Shown here piece by piece: positions 44,122-55,639 of a DNA stretch of 64,000 nt. The notes under the pieces are model-generated. The model worked only from the letters and a program-made list of their open reading frames with translations. It did no database searches and had not been told where the DNA came from. The stretch comes from Cymodocea nodosa. Taxonomy: Eukaryota > Streptophyta > Magnoliopsida > Alismatales > Cymodoceaceae. Each line of letters begins with the position of its first letter. The stretch's first letter is position 1. Position numbers and translations under genes: made by a program. The DNA is taken from contig CM072343.1 of the NCBI GenBank assembly GCA_036874045.1, positions 11,800,001 to 11,864,000 of the forward strand, given 5' to 3'.

Positions 44122-45951
44122 TGTTTGAGTGAATTTCGTTTGCTTAAATATATGTTTATAATTTCTTTTAGAAGTAAATAAACAATTTTCACAAATTAGA
44201 TATTGAACTCAATTTATTTTTAACTACAAGTGCACAATGTTTATTACATAAATGTGCAAGTATAGGTCGATCCGATAGAGATTGAGTAAAAATTTTGTAC
44301 TATTTTGATTTTTATAGCTAGAGGTTTATGTGTGTTGAATTACTCACTCCATTGACTTACTACTAACTCAATGGACTTAGTTGTTGAGTTATAGTTGACT
44401 CAACGAGCTATCCTCGTGGACTTAACTCCACGAGCTTCACTAGTAACTTCCAATTAAATATTGCTATTCATAGAGGAATTCAGCCATTCATTGGGTGGTT
44501 CCGTAGAATGTAAACAACATCCATTAAACTTTTAATGTTAGTTTATATGAAATTTATCATTAATAAATACTAACATTCAGATATTTTAAATAGTAACCAT
44601 ATTAATCAAGATTTCAGAATTGAATACAAACTAGTTTTAGTAATCAGTAAAATGATTTTCTATTTCTTAGAATGAAATAAACATAAAATATTCAACAATA
44701 CTAATATTATTGTCAATACTAAATAGACGATACAACATTAATTTGATAAATATAAAAAAATATAATGAGTTTTTGGTTTTTTTTGTTTTGATATGTTCCT
44801 GAACATGAACTTTGGAAAATTCTCTATTGAAAGTAAAAACTCTCATCACTACATGTGACGCAATTATACTACTGAAAACTTAATCACTTTTGGTCACACA
44901 TCCCTCTCCTTATAGAATTATGAACTGAAACTTGTAAGTTGATCTCCTCTTCAGTATATTAGCATCAATCTGAAACTAATGCTAGAAGTTTTACTATCTT
45001 CTAAGAGATGATTTCGTGCTTGGTGAAAATAGCTTCGCTTCCTATGATGTGATCACTCACAATGGTTGTTAGTCATTGTGTTTGGCTCAGATTTGACCCG
45101 ACATCCAGAAAGTATCCTCATAGACCTCCGATGGTTGGTGATTGGTGATGGTGTTTGGTGGTGGTGTGGTGGAGCTTCAGGAAACGACCAACACTTGCTA
45201 TAGTTAGCACGATTCTCCATGTTGTTCTTTCCTTTTTCTTTTTATATTTCTTTTAGTAATAACTACTTTCGCCTAAATGATCAGTTGGATCTCTTTCATT
45301 CGTATCAATGATGGTGATTTCTTCCTCATTCCATGATTTAAATTTAGTGTGATACGTGCAATCATGGTTTTCCTTCGAATTTCCTATTTCTACAACTACT
45401 CATAGTTGAATATTAGAAAATAACTGGTTTGTGGAGTTAGTGTAACTCAATAGACTTACCTCGTTGAGTTAAGCTTAACTCAACAGACTTGCATATACGT
45501 AAAAATAATATGTGTCACATGCAATAAAGAAATAACTTATAATTTTAAACCAAACTTTTCGATGGTAAAGGGGTATTTTGGATACTTGCAAATGTAACTC
45601 TTCGATGCTCAAACACATTTTGGATAGTTTATATCAAAACTTTCTAAATGATAACTTAAGTCATGTATTAAGGTTAAGACACATGTCCTTATGAAATCAA
45701 TGTACAAATTTATAATGTTTAAAATTACAAAGGTCCGTAAACTTACTTAATAAAACCACATATACTATGCTTTTAATCTTTTAGAAATGATATTTAATTA
45801 ATGTTAATTCCTTGAAATTATGCATATTATTTAATTAATGAATGTAATCGTGCACTTATAATATAATGACTTAAGTCTCATATGATAAGTCAAATATATG
45901 CAATTAACCATTCATTAACTATTAATATTATGCATTTTTTCATTCTAAACA
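44122..45951 (-). repeat. Gypsy LTR family B, copy B4 (complete)
   Basis: 1830 bp from TGTTTGAGTG to CATTCTAAACA. With PBS on one side and foreign sequence (SIR-4) on the other, it defines the family ends TGTTTGGG and TCTAAACA. It carries the CTACAAGTGCACA block, ACTCAACGGACT motifs (44345-44430, 45430-45490) and, at 45575-45690, sequence resembling part of the SIR-2 LTR inverted. Confidence 0.85.
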
Positions 45952-47048
45952 AAACTTTATTATCATTTTCTAGAAAACCTGAAAAGAAACAAAAACATCA
46001 AATTAGTTCAAGTTTTTCTATAGAATCAAGCCTTGATGATAAGCAAATTGAACAATCAGAGCATCAAGCAGATAATATCGAACAAGTTATTGTAGATGTA
46101 CTTGAAAATATTGAGGTAGTAACAAGTTTAAAGGTTGGATTGTGTGGAATAGAAGTTACTGAAAAAGATAAGACTCTAGAAGAGCTTAAAGTTGATCAGC
46201 CTATTTCAGAATCTATAGATATAGAAATAAGAAATTCATAGCAAGAAGAAATGGAAATATCTGTTGAACAACATGATGATTTATAGACAGATACAAGGGT
46301 TGTTGAATTTGAAGAAAATGAAACTTTGAACATTCTGTAGAAACTAAATTAATGGATGTTGAAGATATTGACAACGTTCCTCATATTGTTGAAGCTAAAT
46401 AATCACATTTACTTGAGCAGCTTCAAGATAACACCTTGACATAGGAACAACATGCCATTCATTTTACAAAAGAGATTCTAATAGATTTGACATTATTAGA
46501 CAACTAAAATGGGACATTTAGTCTCTATCACAGATTCTTGCTGTATATTTTGAATTAAGATTAATGGAAAATCTAATTGCGGAAGTTAGGTTTATTGCAA
46601 ACATTCTACATGCAAATTTATTTTAGAAAGTTAGACATAATTTGGAAGTAAGTAGAAGTTGTTTATATGCAACTTATGACATACTTAACACAATACAAAT
46701 AAATTGGTTTGATGTTTTCACTTATCAACTACAACATATGAGTTTAAAATTATTTTATGAAGATGCTATATGTCAAATTATTGCAAGTCAAGTGAATTTA
46801 TTAGACTGACCCTTTGAAGAAAAAGGCATGGGAGCTTTAGTATTAAAGATTTGCAAAAATACCAACAACAACTGACACAATCACCTAAACAACAACAACA
46901 ACAACAAAATTATTCAAAATAAGTACAATAGCAACCCAAGCTACGTCTTGACTTAAATGCAGTACTAAATGACATTAGAAATGATATTAGGCATCTAGAA
47001 GATAAAATCTGTAATGCCATAGGCAATATTATGTAGAGGAATAAATAA
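45952..47048 (+). pseudogene. SIR-4 third ORF (partial)
   Basis: Aligns with SIR-1 ORF3: SSSFSIESSLDDKQIE, IEQVIVDVLENIEVVTS, RFIANILHANLF, EVSRSCLYATYDI, INWFDVFTYQLQHM, a short poly-Gln tract (about 46895-46910) and the tail LNDIRNDIRHL. At least eight stops plus frameshifts. It shows that the third ORF is a fixed part of the family rather than a one-off capture in SIR-1. Confidence 0.75.
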
Positions 47049-47237
47049 ATGTACTATCATTTGTCTATTAACTTGTTTTTACGAATACAAAATGTAATGT
47101 TTGTATTTATTGATTGTATGTTTGAACAATACCTTTATTGTAAATGTGAATCAAGTTTTAACTTAGTTTACAAAACATTTAGTTGTACATATTTTGTCTC
47201 TAATTAATACTATGTAATCATCTTTTTTGATTAATGA

Positions 47238-47251
47238 CAAAAAGGGGAGAT
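47238..47251 (+). promoter_or_regulatory. Polypurine tract 1 of SIR-4
   Basis: GACAAAAAGGGGAGATGATT, one of three near-identical purine tracts in 260 bp. Confidence 0.65.
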
Positions 47252-47273
47252 GATTATGTTTTTACATTATTAT

Positions 47274-47289
47274 AAAAAAAAGGGGAGAT
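47274..47289 (+). promoter_or_regulatory. Polypurine tract 2 of SIR-4
   Basis: AAAAAAAAGGGGAGATGATT, a close repeat of tract 1. Confidence 0.65.
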
Positions 47290-47479
47290 GATTATAATTG
47301 TTGAAAGTTTTACTTCTAGGAAAAACATAATTTCTAAGAGTACAAACACAAACAACAGAAATAAGCTTAAGTGAACATAAGTCAACAAACTTATTTGTTG
47401 AATTAAAACTTAACCCAATGGAGGTGTTTCGTTGAGTTAAACATATTTCAAAATTAATTTAATATGGTTTTGTCATCAT

Positions 47480-47494
47480 CAAAAAGGGGGAGAT
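47480..47494 (+). promoter_or_regulatory. LTR-proximal polypurine tract of SIR-4
   Basis: AAAAAGGGGGAGAT directly before the LTR start TGTTGAGTA. Confidence 0.85.
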
Positions 47495-48988
47495 TGTTGA
47501 GTATTATGTTTTGATGATGTGTGCAAAATGTAAATAATCATATTTAGTCAATTACTATTGTTTGTGAAAGAAAATTTAAGAACATTAATTAATATAGAAA
47601 AAGTTTAATGTTATATACTTGTCTGAAATGGATCTAAAATCATGCTATGTTAAATAACTAGTTGTTAAGTTATACTAACTTTTCATTTAACTAAATGTTA
47701 ATTTGACATGTGTTTTCATTGTAAAGTATGATATGCTTTAAAGTTACAGTTTTGTATCATGTATAGTGCATGTTAATAAAACTCATTGAGTTAGTGCTTT
47801 GTTTGTAAATCGGTCATGTGAGAACTCATTGAGTTATAGGCTTAAAGGTTAAAAATCAGTCACATGAGAATACGTTGAGTTAGTGAACAAAACATTAAGT
47901 CGAAAGGACAAACTCATTAAGTTAGTATTATGTATGTGGTGAATTTAAGTTTATGAATGTTATAGTGTATCACATGAGTTGCACATGTTTAACTCATTAA
48001 GTTAACATAACTGCACATGTTGAGTTGCTATATTGAATACTAAGGCAACGCGTTAGGTTAGCATTATAAACTTAAAGTTATAATTATTGCACATGATACA
48101 TACATTATTTTTTAAAACATTTATTTATATATATTTGGTTTGTTGAGTTAACTGTAACACCACGAAGTTGGTTCGTTGAGTTAACTGTAACACCACGAAG
48201 TTGGTTTGTTGAGTTAACAAATTATACAACAGAACATGCCACGTGAATGGAATATGCTAAACTCATTAAGTTAGACATGTAGAGTTATAAGTTTACTTGT
48301 TTTACTCATTTAGTTAACATTAACACAACTTATTATTACATTTGATGAAAAATTTTAGACGAGAAAGTTTATTTTGTAAAAAATTTTTCACAAGATCCAA
48401 GATTGATGATTCAAGAAAATTCGAGGAGAAAACGTAGATCAGAACATGTGTAGTTCAAAATTTGAAATTGAAAGGAAAAAGAAAATGGGAAGAGTGGAGA
48501 TAGATCTTGGATAAACATAGAGGATATGCATGAAATGGAAATACAATATAAAAGGTATAGAATTCTTGTTGATCAATTATCCCTATACAATTAAAGAAAA
48601 ATCTTTTCAGGGATCAACACTTCTTAGGAGAAAAGTTCTCAAGAAGGAAGCAACTTCAATGAAGAAGAGAAAGTCAAATATTTGTTACTAAAGATTTGTA
48701 GAAGAAGAAAAGGAAAATCTCAAATAGGGGAGAAATGTTTTAAATTTCGCAAATTAGTTTTTCTCTATTTGTAACTATGAAATTGATTAGATGAAAAAAT
48801 TGTATCGACCTATCATTGCATCTACAATTTCAAAGGAGAATTGAATTGTATATTGAAATTGAAACCTTAAATAAAATGATTTGATTAAAACAATGTCTTT
48901 ACTTGTTTTAATCTTGAATTTTCCATTATACTTGAAAATATTGAAAAACATAATTCACTGTCCTTTTGTGTAGCCATTTGATCCTATA
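47495..48988 (+). repeat. SIR-4 3' LTR
   Basis: 1494 bp, TGTTGAGTATT to GATCCTATA (expected CTACA). Most G-boxes seen in SIR-1 and SIR-5 read CACATG or CATGTG here; one CACGTG remains at about 48240. A TATA box lies at 48544-48555 (CAATATAAAAGG). Confidence 0.88.
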
Positions 48989-49449
48989 GTAGAGTTAGTG
49001 TAATTCAATGGTGTTATTTCGTTGACTTAATTATAACTTAACAGACTTACTTCAATGAGTTAAGCTTAACTTAACTGACTAACTTCTATAAATAATAATA
49101 TATGTATCATGCACAATAAAGAAATAACTTATAATTTTAAAACAACTTTCCGATGGTAAAAGGATGTTTTAGATACTTGCAAACTCTTTGTTACCATGCA
49201 TTGTACATGATACAAATATGTAAAAATAATACTATGTTTAATACTATAAAACCACACGTAAAATAAGTTTACAATCTTTTAGAAATGATATTTAATTAAC
49301 GCTAATTTCTTAAAATTATGCATATTCTGTAATTAAGGCATGTAATCGTATAATTATGACATAATGTCTTAATTCTTATATAATAAGCTAAATACCATGT
49401 AATTAACCATTTATTAACCACTAATATTATACACTTTTTATTCTAAACA
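48989..49449 (-). repeat. Gypsy LTR family B, copy B5 (right part), 3' LTR of GYP-3
   Basis: Starts mid-LTR (GAGTTAGTGTAATTCAATGG) after SIR-4 and runs to ATTCTAAACA. A purine tract on the GYP-3 side follows immediately. Confidence 0.8.
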
Positions 49450-49461
49450 CTTCCCCCATAC
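49450..49461 (-). promoter_or_regulatory. LTR-proximal polypurine tract of GYP-3
   Basis: The minus strand reads GTATGGGGGAAG next to the LTR, preceded by GCAAAATGTAA. Confidence 0.75.
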
Positions 49462-51439
49462 TTACATTTTGCTAGTCCCTTAGCAAACTTACTATGATCT
49501 AGTTAAAAATGGTCTTTCTAAAGTGCTAAGACTATTTCTTTCCTTTATAAATCTGTATCCTTTTTGAAAATATCTATTCATCTTGGATCCTCAGGATACT
49601 AAAGTTAGATTAACATGAATATATTCTTTGATAATCATCAATCTTTTTTAACATTGTTCTTCTTCCCTTGCAAATATATTTCAGAAATACTTAAATAACA
49701 TACAAAATATACTTGCATACAATAGGTGGTAGTTGTACTATATTGTCAATTTTTTCAAAAGCATCTGTTATCCTAAATTTTCTAATATAATTTCCAAAAT
49801 AAATTTCAACTGCATATGAATCAAAACACTACTTTAAACTTAATATGATTAAAATAAGAAGAATAATGAAGTGTATCTCAAATAAACAACTTTAAAAGTT
49901 TAATCTAGATTCAAACATCTATAGTCATAAAGACAAAAACATACTCGATTCAAAGATATCTGTACTTTTAATGAAACACTTTCATCTTTTCAAAATAGTA
50001 TATGCATATTTTTTTACTTTAAAAGTTAATTTGAAAAGCTTGAATCATACAAGAGCTTTCTAATATATCCATGTAACGAGCTTTCAATCAACAGTCCCAA
50101 GTTTGGTCAAGACCCTAGGTTGCTAGATTTAAAGAGTCCTTTATTAGGTCAACAATCATTGCATGCCTATATACTCAAGTACAAAAGGCTTATGATCAAA
50201 CAGATTAATAAACTCTCAAAGTTTTTACTTTATCAACATTTTTTCATTTTCAGCACAATATATGTGTATTTCATTAATACAGATTCAATAAAGTACAAAT
50301 CTCATATAATCCTGCTTCAACAATCTATTGAAAATATAAATCAATATCAATAGGCTCATACTTTTTACTATAGTTCAATATGATTTACACATAAATCATT
50401 CCATAAGTTTAATTAATCAAGTTAAAATGTATCCTTGATCATATGCACTTCATTTAATCTAAAAATCAACAATCCAACTTTTTAGGAATTTAGATGAATT
50501 TCTGAGTTTCAATTAAGCATTCTGATTTCCATTTAAAATTATAAAACTATTAAACTCATAAAACTCAGTAAAAACAAAAGATACTATAAAGCTTTTCTAC
50601 TAATATATAGTATCCTCTGTAGTAATCTAGGTATATAGTTGTTTGGAAAGTTACAGTTATTTAAATTTTTTTTTCTTCATTAGTTTTAGCTATTGAAAGG
50701 TTTCATGTAAGTTTTGAATAGTTTTAGTAAACTTTTGAAAGGTTACAACAAAATTCATAAAAAATTTATTAGATTCTATAGAAAATTTGTAGAACAATCC
50801 TAATTCCTACAAATGATAAGATTTAATTCAATTTTAATTTAATTACCTCTCTCCCATACCTACATTTTGCATTGTTCTTAATGTAAAATATTTATAGAAA
50901 ATATAGTATATGATAGCAGGCATGATAAACTATTTCGTTAACTTAGCACCTAAATCAATGAACTTAGTTTGTTGAGTTAGTGAATAACTCAACGAATTGC
51001 ACATGAATATAAATTTAGGATAAATAATTAATCAACATACCTTGTTTGTTTGTATCTCTATTAATATCTTCTGACTTTTGATCCTGAAAAACTTTTCATT
51101 CACAAATAAAAGTAAAACATATAACAATATAACAAAAAGTAAAACATATATTGTTAGATATGTGCTTTGTGTGAAACCTAGACTCCTACGCTTTTGGTGG
51201 CTGACAAGCAAGTTAGTTGATTTCTCAGAATAGATACCAACAAACTGAATTGATATTTTTATTTTTTTCTTGTAAGACAAATAAAACATCAACTAAAGTT
51301 TTTCCTTTCTTTTTATTACTATATATATATATATAATTGTAGAATACACAAAACATTAAAATATAAAATCACAATTTAAGAACATGATTGAAAAGTAGTG
51401 ACAAATGGAATGAACGTGTTAGTCCAAGAAAAACCTTTA
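49462..51439 (-). other. GYP-3 3' non-coding region
   Basis: No gene. 49560-50640 is homologous to the post-pol spacers of SIR-1 and SIR-3 and to 59690-60740. A second purine block lies at 50846-50860 (GGTATGGGAGAGAGG on the minus strand). A minus-strand frame at 51292-51032 has one hydrophobic segment but no recognisable family and is doubtful. A TA microsatellite lies at 51322-51337. Confidence 0.65.
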
Positions 51440-52548
51440 GGCATTATTCTCCTTGTTGTTAATTCTACTTTTATGCAATTTGCTTGTCTTTCTAATTTAT
51501 AAACTTACAGTATGTTATCAATACTAAATATGAGAGTATTACCATTAATGAAATGAAATGCAGACAGGGCTCCTTTCCTCGGCCATGGTAATGTAGATGT
51601 TTCTATTTCCACAAATACTTCAATGTACTCATCTTTCTACTTCCATTCATTTAGGTCTTCCACTATCTGTATTTGAAATTTCATAAGATTATCGTACCAT
51701 CTTACTAGACATAAAGTAGGATTATCAAATTCACTATACTATATTCCTAGTTGAATTTTATCACATTCTACAGATGGTAGTTCAACTATAATCTAAAGTA
51801 TAGGTAATATATCTATAAACTTATCATAATTGTCTATGCTCACTATGTATAGATTAGATCTAAATACAACTGATATATCCGTGATTTAGATATATATAAC
51901 CATCAAGTATCACATGAATATTGTTAGCTAATGCTCTATCTCCATAGTATTTAGATATACCATAGTATTTTCATTCCAACATTTATTATTAAAATTGTAA
52001 ACATTTAAACATAATCCTTCATCCCAATTTCCAATTGGTCTCTAGTAAAATAATTTGTTAGGGATTGTTGAATTCCAATCAGAAAATGTTAATACTACCT
52101 TAGAATTTTCAGTTGGTTCTTCAAATACTTTAGGTCTTCTTATATTCCATTCTTCTTTAGTGATAGGATTTCTAATAAAAATATTAAATAACAAAATAGC
52201 ATACCTTGGTTTAGTTCTATATATGATCAATCTTTCATCAATTCTCATAATAAGATCTATTCCTTCTAATGTATTAGGTGGAATTTCAATAATTTCTTTT
52301 ATATTCAGATATTCATAACTAATTGTACTACAATTGAATAACTTTCATAAAAATCCATCTCTAATATTGGTCATCTTGGAGACTTGTAATCCATGAAAAT
52401 ATCTTTCTGTGACACATTCTCTAATTTGTTTTGAAACACAATACAATCTGCACAGATCTTTAGTTGATAAATAACTTAATACTTCCCTTAGTCCATCTAG
52501 TGGTAATTCCATAATTTTCATTTGTTGTGATTCTATATTCAGCAACAT
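51440..52548 (-). pseudogene. F-box protein pseudogene (F-box plus F-box-associated region)
   Basis: F-box proteins bring substrates to SCF ubiquitin ligases through Skp1. The ATG at 52548 opens a frame with a convincing F-box at residues 13-50 (MELPLDGLREVLSYL, then CRLYCVSKQIREC). After a stop at about 52345 the same frame resumes (52340-52042) with the F-box-associated signature NPITKEEWNIRRPK. Further fragments (LCLNVYNFNNKCWNE; ANNIHVILDGYIYL in another frame) reach about 51440. I count at least five stops and one frameshift. No intron is evident. It follows an Athila-type gag on the same strand with only 195 bp between, inside gypsy sequence, so it could be a captured host gene or an older locus hit by insertions. 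Confidence 0.8.
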
Positions 52549-52743
52549 AGAAAAAAAAAAAATTTAATAGTTAACTTTCAAACACCTTCGTGGAGTTAGG
52601 TCGTACTCAACGGGCTAAGTTCGTTGAGTTAAGTAATAACGTCACGAACCTGAGACTATAAATAAAACTTCTACTTTTTTTTTATGTTTTTGTATTTTTG
52701 CTACTTTTCTATAGTATACATATTTAGTAATAATTATACTACT

Positions 52744-54083
52744 TCATTTAGCTTCCCTCCCATAGGAGGTATCAATTTCATTAATAGTTTTGTTCAAAGG
52801 ATTCGATACTACTTGACTTGGTAGTCCTCCTATAGGTCTAACTTCCATTGATTCCTTCTATCTTGGGAGTATTTTTTATTCATGTTTGATTCTAAATAGT
52901 AGAAACACATAATCTAGACAATTGTTTAAGTGTTGAATTATTTTTTCTAATTTCTCTATTCTAGATCCTTCTTCAATTAATGCTTCATAACTTAGATTTT
53001 TATCATTTATATTTTCTCTTCCTTAGAAATTATTATTTCTCTAAGATATATTTGGGTGATTCCTCCGATTAAGGTTATAAGAATTACCAAAATTATCTTT
53101 TTGGTTTCTAGCATAGATAGCCTCTAAGTTATTAATATTTACATTCTTTTCTGCTAGTTTTTGATTTAATGCTAACTCTTCTATTTTTCTAGTTAACTCA
53201 GTTAATTTGACTTCAAGCATAGTGCTCGAATCAATTTTATGCATTCCTCTTGGTAATATTTTCTTATCTGTAATAGCTTCAATTGAGTTTTCCCACTAAG
53301 TAGTTCTTTTTGCAAAGTTTTCTAAATAAACCTATGCTTCCTCACTATATAGCTTCAGAAATCTATTTTGATAAGTAGATTCTAATAAAGATTTAGTTAA
53401 AACATTTATGCCTTCATAAATTATACTTATTAATTGTGCCTTACTCATTACATGATGTAAACATTGAGTGAATAAATCTTTAAATCGTTCAAAATATTTC
53501 TAGAATGATTCTCCTTATTTTTGACTACACATTAATATTTCCTTTTTCTTCTTAGTCATTTGATGAGTTGGATAATATTTTTCCAAAAAAATAAATAAAA
53601 TTCAGTCTATGTAGAAATTGAATTAGGAGCCAGAGTATATAGCTAACTCTTAGTTGTATCTTTTAAAGCAAAGGGAATATATCTAATTTTAATAGCATCT
53701 ATATTCATATTAGACATTCTCATTATTTAATAAACTTCATTAAATTTTCTAAGGAAATAATAGGTGTCTTCTCTTTCTAATTCATGAAAGTATGGTAATT
53801 GACTAATATAATTAGATTTCAGTTCAAACCTATCTCCTTCAAAGGTTGGTAATCAAATACATGAAGGTTCATCTACTAATTCAAGATAAAGAATTTCTCC
53901 TAATTGTTTTTTTACTAGAACAACCATTTCTTTGTTTTCCTTTAATGAAAGGTTAGCTATACCCTTAAAGATTTCGTTAAATTCAATTTTAGAAAATTTT
54001 TCAGTATGCTTCTATGTTAAATAATCCTGTGTAGGTATTCCAACTAATTGTTTAGTGTTAGGAAAACGAATCCATGTTCTCAT
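52744..54083 (-). pseudogene. Athila/Tat-type Gag of GYP-3
   Basis: ATG at 54083. The body carries the capsid features of plant gypsy Gag: FELKSNYISQLPYF, IDAIKIRYIPFALKDTTKS, LAPNSIST and LNDLKIYSLNVYIM. Then a coiled stretch LTELTRKIEELALNQK (53244 onward) and NFGNSYNLNRRNHPNIS, the Asn-rich block that ends many Athila Gags. It closes at 52744 after RPIGGLPSQVVSNPL. Several stops and at least one frameshift; I see no zinc knuckle. No pol follows; the F-box pseudogene comes next. Confidence 0.8.
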
Positions 54084-55639
54084 AAACTTTGAACATATAG
54101 TAAATTTGAAAAAGTTAATTATATACTAGTTTATATGTTTAGCTCTGATGATGTAAGAAGTTGTTGATGGATGAAGTTGAATTAACTACTCCTTCCAATT
54201 CCCCAACAAGTTCTCTTCTCTTCACTTCATATTAGTAACTAGTAAATAACATTCTGTTTTGCTTTTATAATGCACATTCATATTACAGATGCATCTCGTT
54301 ACAAGAACATGTCTTGTAACGTGTTGTATGGTTCTTATATTTATGGTTACATGTCCTACTTCTAAATTTAAATTATTGTAACCACTAAGCATACGTAGTC
54401 TCTTTAGTAGAGGAAAAGAATAACCATTCAGTTAACTCCGCAGACTAACTTCATTAAGTTATAAATAACAAAGTGACCTTAGTTACTATTCCTAACTCTA
54501 CAAACTAACCTCGTAAAATTATAACTTATAGAAATTTTAGAGTTATAATCCAAAGTTATGAATCAAATAAGTTTATGAGTGCTCGTAAAGTTAATTGCAT
54601 AACTATATAACTTTACGATAGTTCATAAACTTATGCACTTAGAAAATATTTTAAGTTCATCAAGTATACATAAATGTTAAATATAAATCATCTTGTCAAT
54701 CATTAAAACATAAACATATTAATCTATAAGAACATTATCTCTAGTAATTAATTAACTCAAAGGAGTAACTCAAGCTTCTATTTGCTAATTCTATGGACTT
54801 ACTTCATTGAGTTACAAATAACTCAATGGAGTGACCTTATATTTTATTACCTACTTCATGGAGTTAAGGTTAAGTCAACGAACTAACTTCGTTGAGTTAA
54901 TACTTAGGTAAATTTTCCTAAGAAACCTACTTCTCATATTAACTTCTATCTTTCTTCTTGAAGGACCATCTTCTGATTGACCTTCATTAGTAGCTGGTAT
55001 TAATTTAGAAGTATGCTTCTCTCTCTTACTACTCTATTGAGTTATACATTAACTCTATGAAATAAGTTTGTGGATTTATCGAGACTCAATAGACTAAGTT
55101 TGTTGAGTTAAGCTTAACTCAACAAACCTCCCAAAAAGCTATATTTAATAAAATAATATAAATATAACTTTTGTTTCGATCAAAACCAATGAATCTCTTG
55201 TTTGATCGACTCTTGATTTTACTCTTTTTTTCTTAATTTCAATCGAACCGATTTTTTCTTTAATCAAACTAGAAAATTTCTTGAGACACTAGGTTAAACC
55301 GATACTATACTATAGTTTAACTAACAATTATACTTAATATATATATGTATTTTTTTAGCTTCAGTTAGACTGATGGATTTTTTTAATGTTACTGAAACAA
55401 TATATTAAAATTTTTTTTACCATTACTTCTTCGGTAAAATCGTTAGTTTTTCTTAGTTTTACTAGAACAAAATACATGAATATAAATATATATATCCTGC
55501 TTCGGTTAAATCGATGATTTCTCTTGGTCAAACAGCTACGATAGTAAAATATATAATAATAATAGTATTTTCCTTCTTCTTTTTTATTATATATATATAT
55601 ATTAATATATATTTATGTAATAGGACTTGAGTATTTCTC
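54084..55639 (-). other. GYP-3 spacer and 3' non-coding sequence
   Basis: No gene. 54970-55639 matches the region left of GYP-2 integrase (41640-42340). About 54200-54215 (TCCCCAACAAG on the plus strand) could be a strongly decayed tRNA-Asp primer site for the gag to its left. ACTCAA-type motifs recur at 54770-54900 and 55030-55130. A short Lys/Arg/Glu-rich frame lies at about 54940-55010. Confidence 0.5.

Larger units (their letters stand above)
41640..45951 (-). mobile_element. GYP-2: Ty3/gypsy remnant with 5' LTR
   Basis: Reads right to left: LTR B4 (45951-44122), tRNA-Asp-like PBS (44114-44097), damaged RT and RNase H, integrase reduced to its C-terminus, and part of the 3' non-coding region. 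Gag and protease are missing. Its right end falls exactly inside the third ORF of SIR-4, so GYP-2 inserted into SIR-4. Confidence 0.8.
45952..48988 (+). mobile_element. SIR-4: 3' part of a plus-strand Sirevirus
   Basis: Contains the third ORF from its middle onward, three polypurine tracts and the 3' LTR (47495-48988). The 5' part is gone: the left edge is the end of GYP-2's LTR, and the right edge joins LTR B5 in mid-sequence. Confidence 0.85.

Noticed and set aside
50120-50353. Plus-strand frame similar to one at 60173-60496
   Set aside because: The similarity follows from nucleotide homology of the shared non-coding module; it is antisense to the elements and broken in SIR-1.
51032-51292. 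86-codon frame with one hydrophobic segment
   Set aside because: No family recognised and no supporting context; one TM-like stretch in AT-rich DNA is weak evidence.
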